DNA from: Stieleria neptunia
GTDB lineage: Bacteria > Planctomycetota > Planctomycetia > Pirellulales > Pirellulaceae
DNA: 64,000 nt
NCBI RefSeq assembly: GCF_007754155.1
Contig: NZ_CP037423.1
Coordinates: forward strand, 7,498,938-7,562,937
Direction: 5' to 3'
The notes below the pieces were generated by a model. The model was given only the letters and a program-made list of their open reading frames with translations, was not told the DNA's origin and did not search any database. Shown piece by piece: positions 17,056 through 25,770 of this stretch; positions within the stretch are counted from its first letter, which is position 1; the number at the start of each line of letters is the position of its first letter. Made by a program: the position numbers and the translations under genes.

Positions 17056-19122
17056 TCAGGGGGTTGAGGTTTCGACCAAGGGGGTCGAGGTTTTGGTTGT
17101 AGTTGCAGGTGTCTTGAGTTTCGCCGGATCGATCAGACCCATCAGGAACGGTTGGCCTTCGCGTCCCTCCCCACCGTAAAGCAGTTCGTAGACGTAGCGT
17201 TGGCCGTTGCGACCACGGTGAACGAGCACGTATTCCAGATCGACAAGCCGACCGAGATGCTTTTGGATTTGCGAATCGCTCCAGTGGATCGCTTCCCTGA
17301 CATCGCGGCGGGTGAACCGGAATGCGTCCCGCGGAAGCCCGATCGATCGTGAGTTCGAGTCGACGAAGTCATGCAGTCTGCCGAGCAGGTTTCGCGTCTG
17401 CGGCGCGAGTTCATCCAGACTGCGTCCGAGGACTTCACCCGCGATGCCGTTGGCGATCGCGATATCACCGGGCTCGACGTTGATGAACTCGGTCGAGATG
17501 TCGCCTTGTTGTGCCGAATGAATCGTCCGCTGATGCTGGTGCAGGAACGCGATGGTGTTGATCAGCGTCAGATACTTGATGTGATCGCGTCGCATGCGTG
17601 TTTTGTGATTGGGGAACGTCAGCTGCGTCGCAAACGGGTTGAACACTTCGACGGGCTGCAACAACCGCTGCGCGTTTTGGTGAAGGCGTTTCAACTGACC
17701 GGCAAGATAACCATGTTCGGTGAAGTCATGCGTGAACGATTCACGTTGTTTCGATTGGATTGCATCAGTCTGTGAATCGGATTCATCAACGGTCAAGATG
17801 AGGCATCGATTGATCAGTTCTTCGTCGATGTCGAGGGCGGTTGTGGTGAGGAAGATTTGCGTGGGGCCTTCGACGTGGTGTTCTTGGGTTTGGCTGCGTC
17901 CGTCTTCCCCGCGGCCGACGGTGGCGTGACGCAGTTCGCCTTCGCTTTGAAGCAGCTTCAGTGCGTAGCTGGCTTTTCGGATGCCTTCGTCTTCGGCGAT
18001 CGCCAGGATCTTGTGACGGATTGAATCGCTGTCGAGATAAAATAGCGACTGACCGGTCATGCCACTGAAGCGGTTGACATCCTCGGATGGCATCATCGAG
18101 AGGACGGCGTCCATCAGTGATGTCTTGCCGGCACTGGATGATGATTGAATCACAATAGCGAGCGGCTTGGCAAGCTTGCGACTGGTTGCGGCCAGGTATC
18201 CCGCCAGCTTGTTGGTGGATTCGCCGACGATCCCGCAAGCGTCCATGTCGGCAACGATCCGCTGGAGCAAGCTGGGCGAGCGAAGCAGAGACAACGCTTC
18301 GCGTTGCTCTTGGTCGCTGAGCTGCACTTCGACGCGCGCCGGTTGCTTCAGCGCCGCGATGCGATCGGACTGCAACGCTTCGAGTTTGAGCAGCAACGTG
18401 CCGATGTCTTTTTTGATTGTTTCGGCATCGGTGTAGAGTTCCGTCGAGGCGGCTTTGATGAACGACATTCGAGAGCGCGCCTTCACAAGATCAAGCGTGT
18501 CCATGTGAACGAGTTCGTCGCGCGAAGCCATCAAGTTGACCTTGAGTGTCAGCGTCGACTTGTTCTTTTCAAGACCGCGGATTCGATAGCGTCGGTCATC
18601 GCGGATGAAGATGATTTGATTGTCTTCGATGATCAGTTCGTCACTGTCGTCCGTTTTCGTGTCCTTCGTTTGTTTCGTGGTTGGTTCTTCCGTCGTGGCA
18701 ACCGGAACTTGCGCCGCGGGGATTTTGGCGGGTTCGGGTTGCCCGACTGTGATCACGTCTTCGCCACTTGCGTGCGCATCGATCTTGTAACCACGAATGC
18801 CAATGATGTTGCCTTCGTTGTCAATGATCGGAACGGTGACGCGCCCGCGCATCGTTTCGCGTCCGTTGGCTTTGTAGAGGCCGGCGTCGACGAGTGCGTC
18901 GCGGACTTCGCGGCCGCGTTTGATGCGGCGCTGAGGGATATGCTTGCCAAGTGTTCGATCGGCAAATCCGATTTGTTGCTCGGCTGCCTGTTCAGTGGTG
19001 AGATGAAGTTCGTCGTTGACGTACGCCATGGCTCGCTCGCTTTCGTTCAAGCATGTCGCGTAGAACTTGGCGATGGCCTTGATCGGGTTAACGAAGATGG
19101 CGTTTAAGAAGTCGTCGTTCAT
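17056..19122 (-). CDS. Primase N-domain/AAA ATPase fusion of a mobile unit
   Basis: The ATG at 19122 follows GGAGA and gives 688 residues; an upstream ATG would add 39 residues without domain features. Residues about 31-114 resemble the DnaG core N-domain (AMAYVNDELHLTTEQ, MRGRVTVPIIDNEGNIIGI). No CHC2 zinc finger is seen and no full Toprim domain is evident. An ATPase follows with a Walker A-like SSSSAGKTSLMDAVL (about 327-340), an acidic IAEDEGIRK and TQIFLTTTALDIDEELINR. The C-terminus holds a winged-helix-like segment (FTRRDVREAIHWSDSQIQKH). It probably helps replicate or mobilise the recombinase unit (inference). It occurs intact only here. Confidence 0.7.
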   Translation of the reverse strand: MNDDFLNAIFVNPIKAIAKFYATCLNESERAMAYVNDELHLTTEQAAEQQIGFADRTLGKHIPQRRIKRGREVRDALVDAGLYKANGRETMRGRVTVPIIDNEGNIIGIRGYKIDAHASGEDVITVGQPEPAKIPAAQVPVATTEEPTTKQTKDTKTDDSDELIIEDNQIIFIRDDRRYRIRGLEKNKSTLTLKVNLMASRDELVHMDTLDLVKARSRMSFIKAASTELYTDAETIKKDIGTLLLKLEALQSDRIAALKQPARVEVQLSDQEQREALSLLRSPSLLQRIVADMDACGIVGESTNKLAGYLAATSRKLAKPLAIVIQSSSSAGKTSLMDAVLSMMPSEDVNRFSGMTGQSLFYLDSDSIRHKILAIAEDEGIRKASYALKLLQSEGELRHATVGRGEDGRSQTQEHHVEGPTQIFLTTTALDIDEELINRCLILTVDESDSQTDAIQSKQRESFTHDFTEHGYLAGQLKRLHQNAQRLLQPVEVFNPFATQLTFPNHKTRMRRDHIKYLTLINTIAFLHQHQRTIHSAQQGDISTEFINVEPGDIAIANGIAGEVLGRSLDELAPQTRNLLGRLHDFVDSNSRSIGLPRDAFRFTRRDVREAIHWSDSQIQKHLGRLVDLEYVLVHRGRNGQRYVYELLYGGEGREGQPFLMGLIDPAKLKTPATTTKTSTPLVETSTP

Positions 19123-19324
19123 TGCTTGGTCTCCGTTGGTTGCGAGCAGACCGGTGGCGTGGTCGTTGCTTGGTGGTTTGTGAAGATCGGCGGGGAGAGG
19201 TGTCGGCGGTTGCCGAGCGGGTCCGCGGAAGCTGCGCACTTGTCGGCTGTCGTTGGCGGTCGAGAGCCTTGAAGGTGCAGGGGCGAAACGTGGATCAACG
19301 CCTCACGGATCGGCCGGCCCTCCA

Positions 19325-19557
19325 TGACGCGACAGCTTCCGCTCACTGTCAAGCGACGGAATCAGCCAACCGCCGCGAAAGTAGAAAACCGCTTCGCCAT
19401 CAATCGTTAAAGTCAACGCACTTGGCGTTAACGATCGCACGTGAGTGTTTTTTGTCTCTCGCCTTCTCTCGGCCTGATCGCCGGAGGGTCACGGGTGACG
19501 GCGTCAGTCCGGCTCGGCGAAAGCCAAAAAACGTTGGGAAGAGTGGGCGGTCGGTTC
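19325..19557. repeat. Array segment S, copy 2
   Basis: It shares GTAGAAAACCGCTTCGCCATC, AACGATCGCACGTGAGTG and GGAGGGTCACGGGTGACGG with copies 1 and 3. On the minus strand it lies just upstream of the primase-like/AAA ATPase gene. Confidence 0.7.
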
Positions 19558-19563
19558 GGTGCC

Positions 19564-20243
19564 GTTGGTGTCTAGGCTTTAGCCGATCCTTGTCCGGTCG
19601 TGCGAGCGCCGAAGGCGTCGTGGAGAGGCGCCTGAAGGCTGGACACCAACGGTTTGGATCCATAGCCGTGGTTGCCGGGGGAGCCTGTCGGAGATTCGCA
19701 GAGGGCTTTGGCCGAACAGACAAGCTGTCGGTTGACGGTTTACCGAACGTCTCGTTCCCGGCTTACCTCGCCGAGGCTCCGACGCGGTCACTCTCGCCCC
19801 TCTTGATATGGAGCTCGGCCTCCTGCCTCGCACTGTTCTTATCGGGCTCCGCCCTCGGCGTCGGTGCTGCTCGCTCGCGCTCGGCGCTGCCCTCATCCTT
19901 CGGTCGCTGTCAGCACCTCCGTCAACCGTCGGCTCCGCTCGGTCGATCCCTCCCTCGCTCCGGTCGGCGAACGATGGCCCGCTCACCTCGTTCAACTTCA
20001 AAGTTCATCTCTTTCAACTTGGAGCATGGAATTTGAAACCTGAAACTGTGCTCCCGCTTCCTGCCATCGTTCTCCGACTGACATCGTGTCACCGACGGGT
20101 TTCAGTCGACGGGCATCCTACCCGCCGTGCCTTCGGCGTTCTTTGCGCGTCCTGGTGCGCAGTCGGTCGATCGGTAGGGCAATGCGGCCATTAATTGCGG
20201 CGGACGTTGGCTCGGTCCTGCGTTCACGTCAATCGTCCGCCGT
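19564..20243. repeat. Array repeat R, copy 3
   Basis: It is colinear with copies 1 and 2 from GTTGGTGTCTAGGCTTTAGC to the terminal GCGGCGGA and TCCGCCG arms. The variable inner tract (about 19990-20058) has the AACTTGGAGCATGGAATTTG type, like copy 2. Confidence 0.85.
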
Positions 20244-20336
20244 GAGCTCAGAGACAGTGACCATCAAATTATATATCCTGCCAATCTATCCTGACCAATT
20301 TTTTTGGACTCTTTTTCTTCGTCCAAAGTGCTCGGC

Positions 20337-20960
20337 CTAGTTCTTTGATCTCAGCGTCTTCCCCTTTCTCTCACGACGTTCGGGTGCATAACCAGTCGCT
20401 TGCGCCCCTGTAGGAGAGTCTGACAATAGAAAGTGATTCATGAATCCAATTCCATTGCTCTTTGCCTGATGAATCGAGTGCAGCAATCCGTGAATCTTCT
20501 TACTTGACTCGAGGCCATCCCCCAAGTTGGAGAGCCTGAGAGGCAGCGTCCACGCCATATTGTCTCCGTCGATTGCCGAAAAAACGAAGACGATGTCGTC
20601 ACTATGCAACCTTCCTCCCAAATCGCTGCGCGCTTCTAGGTCGGTCCTCAGACTCTCCAAGTAATGCCTGAATTCACCCTCTCCAAACTGTATTGCTCCG
20701 CTTAACTCCTGACGTAATCGCCCATCGCCAAGAATTGCCGACCACCGAGTTTCGTTACCTCGTTGCGATATCAATAGCGTTTCCGTGCGAATCCCATCGC
20801 CAAATTTTGCAGACACACATACCACGAGTTTTTGCGATTTGGCGACTGCCTGAGTCTCTGCAGGTGCATTCGGCGGTGCCGCCAGGATGTAAATGATTAG
20901 GCACGCGAAGACTTTAGTAAGTGCTTGACCATACAGGGAACGGTAAGACTCGGTCCTCAT
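20337..20960 (-). CDS. Exported protein, candidate immunity protein for Rhs tip 3
   Basis: The ATG at 20960 (MRTESYRSLYGQALTKV) gives 207 residues and overlaps the end of the tip gene by 47 nt. A hydrophobic stretch (FACLIIYILAAPPNAPAE) looks like a signal peptide with a cleavage site. The remainder is soluble with no recognised family. Position and export match candidate immunity 2, and their tips are homologous. The two proteins share only vague similarity (ILHDVARRHRQ against LLHSIHQAK). Confidence 0.5.
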   Translation of the reverse strand: MRTESYRSLYGQALTKVFACLIIYILAAPPNAPAETQAVAKSQKLVVCVSAKFGDGIRTETLLISQRGNETRWSAILGDGRLRQELSGAIQFGEGEFRHYLESLRTDLEARSDLGGRLHSDDIVFVFSAIDGDNMAWTLPLRLSNLGDGLESSKKIHGLLHSIHQAKSNGIGFMNHFLLSDSPTGAQATGYAPERRERKGKTLRSKN

Positions 20961-22080
20961 CGCAAGTACTCCAGTAAAGTTCTTTGTCGGGGTCAAATGG
21001 ATGCGCAATTGGCTGCCCGCCCGAATATGTCATTTCGATCAGCCCAAATCCGTTATCAAGCGATACTTGGCAATTGGAAGCACTAGTCGATCCTACTGTG
21101 ACAGTGAGCCAAACATGAATGTAGACTTTCGGCGGCTTGCCCTGTGAACTTGCACGCAACTCCTTTGTGAAACACTTTGAACCAACTCGATCAAAGGCGG
21201 ATTCGAATATCTGTGCCCAGTCGTAGCAGTACCAACCACCAACTCTGATAGGATTTCTGTCCGGTACACTGCTGAAGTTTGCTTGCCAAGCCGACAGCCA
21301 TGCCTTTACAAGCAAAATAGAGTCCGTGTTGCATTCGGCTTCGGTACAATCGCACTGACAGTTCTTGCATGCGGCTTGCAACTTCGAAATCCCGTTGTAG
21401 ATCCCACGAAGCCCGTCCAAGTAGTCAATCCTGTTCGGATGGGAAGGAGGCGTGATCGGACACCTAACATCCACTTCACCAGTTGCAGTCCGGATGTAGC
21501 ACGTGTTTTCGGGAGTTCGTTTCCAAATGAAGTTTCCTTGCCCGTCAATTCCAACCAAATCTTGCGACAAAAGGCCTGTAGGGTCGACGCGTAAGATTGC
21601 GAAATAATTCGCGTAAGCATTTTGGCCATCAACATATCCAAGAAGATCCTTCGCGCAAAACCGTCCACACACCGGATCATACATTCGAGCCCGGAAGTGG
21701 TAGAGTTCCAGCTCTTCATCCCACTCGCGTCCGGTGTACGCGTAGCGGTTGCCTTCGGCCGTCGTCGTACGTGCAGTTCCGCTGCCATCAAAGATCGACA
21801 GGTTGCCATACGCGTCGTAGGCGTAGCGTTCCTTGATCGTCCCGCTCGAATCGGTCAGCGCGGTGATGCTGTACTGTTGGGTGCCGTGATAGCGAAACGC
21901 CAACTTGATTGATGACTTGTCGCTTTCAGTGCGTGATTTGTCGGGCGAGCAGGTTGGTTGACGAAGCGTTTTGCAGCTACGGATTTGTTTTGAATCGGCG
22001 CACGACTTGACGCCTCCCGCGCGGCGGCGCGCGAGACGGCGTTGAAGGGTTCGACGACGGGATGTTGGCTTGCAGAGCAT
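20914..22080 (-). CDS. Orphan Rhs C-terminal tip 3 with papain/transglutaminase-like motif
   Basis: This 388-residue ORF starts 25 nt after recombinase 3 with the shared leader (MLCKPTSRRRTLQRRLARRR). The Rhs core is at about 21634-21894, more diverged at its end (AKDLLGYVDG instead of SRDPIGY). The tip is homologous to tip 2: CKNCQCDCTEAEC, then GGWYCYDWAQIF (C285), YIHVWLTVTV (H322) and CQVSLDNGF (D342). The shared Cys-His-Asp pattern suggests a thiol hydrolase or transglutaminase-like toxin (inference). Confidence 0.65.
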   Translation of the reverse strand: MLCKPTSRRRTLQRRLARRRAGGVKSCADSKQIRSCKTLRQPTCSPDKSRTESDKSSIKLAFRYHGTQQYSITALTDSSGTIKERYAYDAYGNLSIFDGSGTARTTTAEGNRYAYTGREWDEELELYHFRARMYDPVCGRFCAKDLLGYVDGQNAYANYFAILRVDPTGLLSQDLVGIDGQGNFIWKRTPENTCYIRTATGEVDVRCPITPPSHPNRIDYLDGLRGIYNGISKLQAACKNCQCDCTEAECNTDSILLVKAWLSAWQANFSSVPDRNPIRVGGWYCYDWAQIFESAFDRVGSKCFTKELRASSQGKPPKVYIHVWLTVTVGSTSASNCQVSLDNGFGLIEMTYSGGQPIAHPFDPDKELYWSTCDEDRVLPFPVWSSTY

Positions 22081-22105
22081 CCCGCCATTGTAACTGATGG
22101 ACAGG

Positions 22106-23062
22106 CTATTCGGTGTCGCTTTGCGGTGGGCGGTCCTTGGCTCCCGGATGCGTTTTGTCGTGGACTTCGCGCAGGCGTTTGATCGACACGTGCGTGTAGA
22201 TTTGGGTGGTGTTGAGCTGCTCGTGACCGAGTAACGTTTGGATCGAGCGCAGGTCCGAGCCGCCTTCGAGCATCAACGTCGCTGTGGTGTGGCGGAGCAT
22301 GTGACAACTGCCGGGCTTGGTGATACCCGCCGCGCTCAAGTAGCTCCTGACGAGTTGGCTGAGTGTGACCGGATGAAACGCGTTGCCGCGGGACGTTAGG
22401 AAGATCACTTGCGTATCGTCGTCGAGCAGTGCGGGGCGACCATCGTGAAGGTATTTCATCAGCCATCCGAGTGCTCGTTTGCCGGTCGGTACCACGCGAT
22501 CCTTGCGTCCCTTGCCTTGGCGGATCATCGCAAGACCGGACTCGTGGTTGATGTCGTCGAGCTTCAGTGCGATCAACTCGGCGCGTCGCATGCCGGTGGC
22601 ATAAAAGAGTTCCAATATCGCGCGGTCGCGAAGACCGGTTGGCGTGGTGAGATCGACTGAACTGAGTAGCGTTTCGATTTCGTCGATCGTCAGGTGCGAT
22701 GATGGGAGACGCTGTTCTTCTTTGGGCAGTTCGATGCCGGTTGATGGATCGCTGTTGATCCAACCCTGTTCGGTCAGCCATGCGAGCCAGTGTGCGACCG
22801 TTGACAAGTAACTTGCTTGAGTACAGAACCTGAGCGACTTGCCGGTGCGTTCGTTGCGGTAGTGATAAAGCCAACGACGATAGGCTGCGAGTGACTCGGG
22901 CGTGATCTCGGTGACGGACTCGATGCCGCGTTCGCTTGACCAGGTGATGAACTTGTTCAAGACGTAGTCGCGGCGCGAGATGGTCGTGGCCGACCAGTTG
23001 TTCATCTTGAGGTGGTTGAAGTAACGAGACAGCAGGACGGTGGGAGTAGGAAGGTTTGACAT
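22106..23062 (-). CDS. Tyrosine recombinase 3 (XerC/D-like)
   Basis: This 318-residue copy is nearly identical to recombinase 1 at the N-terminus (MSNLPTPTVLLSRYFNHL) and to recombinase 2 at the tail (GAKDRPPQSDTE). All the catalytic residues are present. The mixed similarity suggests gene conversion among the three copies. Confidence 0.93.
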   Translation of the reverse strand: MSNLPTPTVLLSRYFNHLKMNNWSATTISRRDYVLNKFITWSSERGIESVTEITPESLAAYRRWLYHYRNERTGKSLRFCTQASYLSTVAHWLAWLTEQGWINSDPSTGIELPKEEQRLPSSHLTIDEIETLLSSVDLTTPTGLRDRAILELFYATGMRRAELIALKLDDINHESGLAMIRQGKGRKDRVVPTGKRALGWLMKYLHDGRPALLDDDTQVIFLTSRGNAFHPVTLSQLVRSYLSAAGITKPGSCHMLRHTTATLMLEGGSDLRSIQTLLGHEQLNTTQIYTHVSIKRLREVHDKTHPGAKDRPPQSDTE

Positions 23063-23328
23063 GGATTTGCATCCTGGGGTTGCAATCGGCGCGCACCGGT
23101 AGCCGGGCGTGCTCGATCAGGGTGAAGGCGACCGGGTGAACGTCACCACGGCCGAAGAAGGCGGCATCACGGCCGTGGTGATGCAGCTATGGCAAGGCTT
23201 TTAATGAGGGGGCCTTGCGAGGTTTTGGCACCGGTTTCGATGCCAGAGCGGTTAAGCCTCCAACGCACAACGACTTACTGATTGCGTGAGGTGGGGTGAA
23301 GCTGCAGAAGAGCAGCGTCAGAGCCGGG

Positions 23329-23393
23329 GTTGAGCTTGCTTGCTCAGGGGGTTGAGGTCTGGAACAAGGGGGTCGAGGTTTTGGTTGTAGTTG
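23329..23393 (-). pseudogene. Relic of the 3' end of the primase-like/AAA ATPase gene, copy 2
   Basis: It differs from the relic at 11930-11994 by about one base and from the intact gene end at 17041-17105 by a few. The same deletion junction (after GTTGTAGTTG) is seen in both relics. Confidence 0.7.
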
Positions 23394-23572
23394 TCGTTTC
23401 TTGAGCGTTTGAATGGGGGTGGCTTGCCACGTTTTGGAGTTCGGTTGGGTTGGATCGTTGTTAGCTGCTTGACTGGGAACGACTTGCGTCAATCGAAAGC
23501 GGGCCGGACGGCACCGGAACCCTACCGGATGCTACCCGGCAGGTTGACTGCAGGCCCCGGAAGGTTGGCGTC

Positions 23573-23968
23573 CTAGGCCGGAAGCTTTTGGTCATAGCGG
23601 CTGTTGCTTGGCAGATTCGCCTTGCCGCGTTTATCGATCGGGGGAACCGTCGCTGCGATGTCACTGGAGAAATTGGTCTCTCGCGCAAGCCATTCAAACA
23701 AGCGACGAAGCTTTGTGACGCGTTCACGAACGATGCGGATCCCAATCGCTGCACCATTGATTAAGTCAACTTCGTTTTGCAGGTGACCAACATAGTCAGC
23801 GGCGGTTGTGTCGCTGATTTGGTCGTTGGCTGTGATCGATTGCGTTTGACACCAGGTGACGAAGTAGTCCAGTTGCTGCCTGGTGATGTTGACGATGCGT
23901 CGTTTGTGCCCCGATCGTTGCAGGTATTCGACGTAGCTTTGGACCAGGGCTGGTAATGTCGAAGCCAT
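23573..23968 (-). CDS. Integrase core-binding domain fragment, copy 2
   Basis: 131 residues beginning MASTLPALVQSYVEYLQ and ending YDQKLPA. It differs from copy 1 at only a handful of residues, mostly conservative, and both frames remain open. This argues weakly for recent duplication or for retention as a functional protein. Confidence 0.6.
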   Translation of the reverse strand: MASTLPALVQSYVEYLQRSGHKRRIVNITRQQLDYFVTWCQTQSITANDQISDTTAADYVGHLQNEVDLINGAAIGIRIVRERVTKLRRLFEWLARETNFSSDIAATVPPIDKRGKANLPSNSRYDQKLPA

Positions 23969-24159
23969 CGGGGGTGACCTTGTGTTGGTGCGTTGCGATC
24001 GCGCGGACGCCTTGGGGAAGATCCATGCCGGCGGGGTCGCGTGGGCTTGGCGATCCGGCCGGCTGCGCTGCGTGTCTCTCGGTTGTCACTGATGGCGGCG
24101 GCCTTGATCGGTGGCGATGGTGATCAAGTTCAATGAGCCCGAGAGCGTGGGCCACCTCG

Positions 24160-24390
24160 ATGACGCGACAGCTCCGCCTGGTTGTCAACAGAGCAACTCG
24201 CCAACCGCGGCGAAAGTAGAAAACCGCTTCGTCATCAATCGTTAAAGTCAACGCACTTGGTGTTAACGATCGCACGTGAGTGTTTTTTGACTCTCGCCTT
24301 CTCTCGGCCTGATCGCCGGAGGGTCACGGGTGACGGCGTCAGTCCGGCTCGGCGAGAGCCAAAAAACATTGGGAAGAGTGGGCGGTCGGC
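24160..24390. repeat. Array segment S, copy 3
   Basis: Same order of motifs as the other two copies. On the minus strand a frame through it reads LTLTIDDEAVFYFRRGW, matching LTLTIDGEAVFYFRGGW in copy 2, so it may hold a short coding sequence. Confidence 0.65.
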
Positions 24391-24431
24391 TTTTGACGTG
24401 AAGTCCCGGACGCCCGGGGAGTGGTGTGCCC

Positions 24432-24552
24432 ATGAATGCCGGGGAGCCTGTCGGAGATTCGCAGAGGGCTTTGGCCGAACAGACAAGCTGTCGGTTGACG
24501 GTTTACCGAATGGCTCGTTCCCGGCTTACCTCGCTTAGGCTCGGACGCGGTC
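24432..24552. repeat. Array repeat R, truncated copy
   Basis: Only the stretch from ATGAATGCCGGGGAGCCTG to CTCGGACGCGGTC survives. It lacks both the opening palindrome and the terminal arms. It ends beside the DUF3276-like gene, suggesting that this gene was inserted into or captured by a repeat copy. Confidence 0.75.
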
Positions 24553-24576
24553 TCTTGCGCGATCCAATAGGCGAAT

Positions 24577-25014
24577 TTACTCATTGGACGCGAGTTTCTT
24601 CAGTCGCGATCGAATAGCGTTTGGCTGACGCTGAAAGATCACCGCCAGTTCGTCGATCGTCTTACCATCACGATGTTTTTCGCTGAGGTGAAGATCTTCC
24701 TCCTTGGTCCAAGCTGTATAGGCATTCGGGTAACGCTCGCGTATCTGATTTACTCGATCTTCGTAACTCGATTGTTCGACTGCGTCGTTGAGCGCACGCA
24801 CGTCATGGTAGATTGCGCCAGCTGCCCGAACGATCGTATCGAGGAATTTTGGAAGAGACGACTCGTAAACGACGATCGACTCCACTTTAGAGTTCATTGA
24901 CGGGTTCCTCTGAATGCAAAGATATTTCTTTTCACCGACGCCCTCGCGAACTTCAACCAAGTACTCGTTCGCCCCGATGGTTATTGAATCAGAGAAGTAT
25001 CTCGCCGGTTTCAT
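24577..25014 (-). CDS. DUF3276/PUR-like protein with C-terminal helix-turn-helix
   Basis: 145 residues. The N-terminal half (FSDSITIGANEYLVEVREG, KYLCIQRN, IVVYESSLPKFLDTI) resembles the small PUR-alpha-like nucleic-acid-binding fold of DUF3276. The C-terminal part (AWTKEEDLHLSEKHRDGK, IDELAVIFQRQPNAIRSRL) looks like a helix-turn-helix that is common in uncharacterised DNA-associated proteins. It lies between two R copies and matches nothing in the other cassettes. It may be a passenger gene or a regulator of the array (inference). Confidence 0.55.
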   Translation of the reverse strand: MKPARYFSDSITIGANEYLVEVREGVGEKKYLCIQRNPSMNSKVESIVVYESSLPKFLDTIVRAAGAIYHDVRALNDAVEQSSYEDRVNQIRERYPNAYTAWTKEEDLHLSEKHRDGKTIDELAVIFQRQPNAIRSRLKKLASNE

Positions 25015-25156
25015 TGCTGAATTTGGTCACGCGTGAACTGAATGTCTGAATGTTCCATAGGAGACGATGCATCAGTTTACACCGCATCAGGTCTCCATTG
25101 TCTCGCCGTGATGATGAGACTCGGTTCGAGAGCGGCCGAGTGGCTTGGCGGATCAG

Positions 25157-25729
25157 TGCCGAGGAGCCTGTCGGAGATTCGCAGAGGGCTTTGGCCGAAA
25201 AGACAAGCTGTCGGATGACGGTTTACCGAGCGTCTCGTTCCCGGCTTACCTCGCTTGGGCTCGGACGCGGTCACTTTCGCCCTTCTTGATAAGGAGTTCG
25301 GCATCCTGCCTCGCACTGTTCTTATCGGGCTCCGCCCTCGGCGTCGGTGCTGCTCGCTCGCGCTCGGCGCTACCCTCATCCTTCGGTCGCTGTCACCACC
25401 TCCGTCAACCGTCGGCTCCGCTCGGTCGATCCCTCCCTCACTCCGGTCGCCGAACGATGGCCCGCTACCTCACTCCACGACCATCATCACTCTACCACTC
25501 CTTGTCTCCCCCACTCCTTGTCTCCCTCTCTGCCTTCCCGCTTCCTGCCATCGTTCTCCGACTGACATCCTGTCACCGACGGGTTTCAGTCGACGGGCAT
25601 CCTACCCGCCGTGCCTTCGGCCTTCTTACCGCGAGAAGGTGCGCGGTCGGTCTTGTGGCAAGACCAAGCGGCCTCGCATTGCGGCGGAAGTCGACTTGGT
25701 CCTGTGATCACATCAATCGTCCGCCGCTG
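25157..25729. repeat. Array repeat R, copy 5 (lacks the opening palindrome)
   Basis: It runs from GAGGAGCCTGTCGGAGATTC to the terminal GCGGCGGA and TCCGCCGC arms. The inner tract is the CTCCTTGTCTCCC type, as in copy 1. It follows candidate immunity gene 4 on the minus strand. Confidence 0.85.
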
Positions 25730-25770
25730 ATTCGCGGCATTAAACCCCCGTCCCCTTTGTTTTCGCCCGC

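Larger units (their letters stand above)
23063..24190 (-). repeat. Recombinase-unit segment, copy 2 (duplicate of 11665-12790)
   Basis: It is colinear with copy 1 through the hairpin, the ATPase relic, the GGCACCGGAACCCTACCGGA stretch and the integrase fragment. The substitutions are scattered. It shows that the two units without the ATPase gene share one ancestral rearrangement. Confidence 0.75.

Noticed and set aside
8357..24552. Integron with attC cassettes
   Set aside because: The recombinases are XerC/D-like without a recognisable integron-integrase insert, several copies are spread through the array, and R does not show attC-type short paired sites around each gene.
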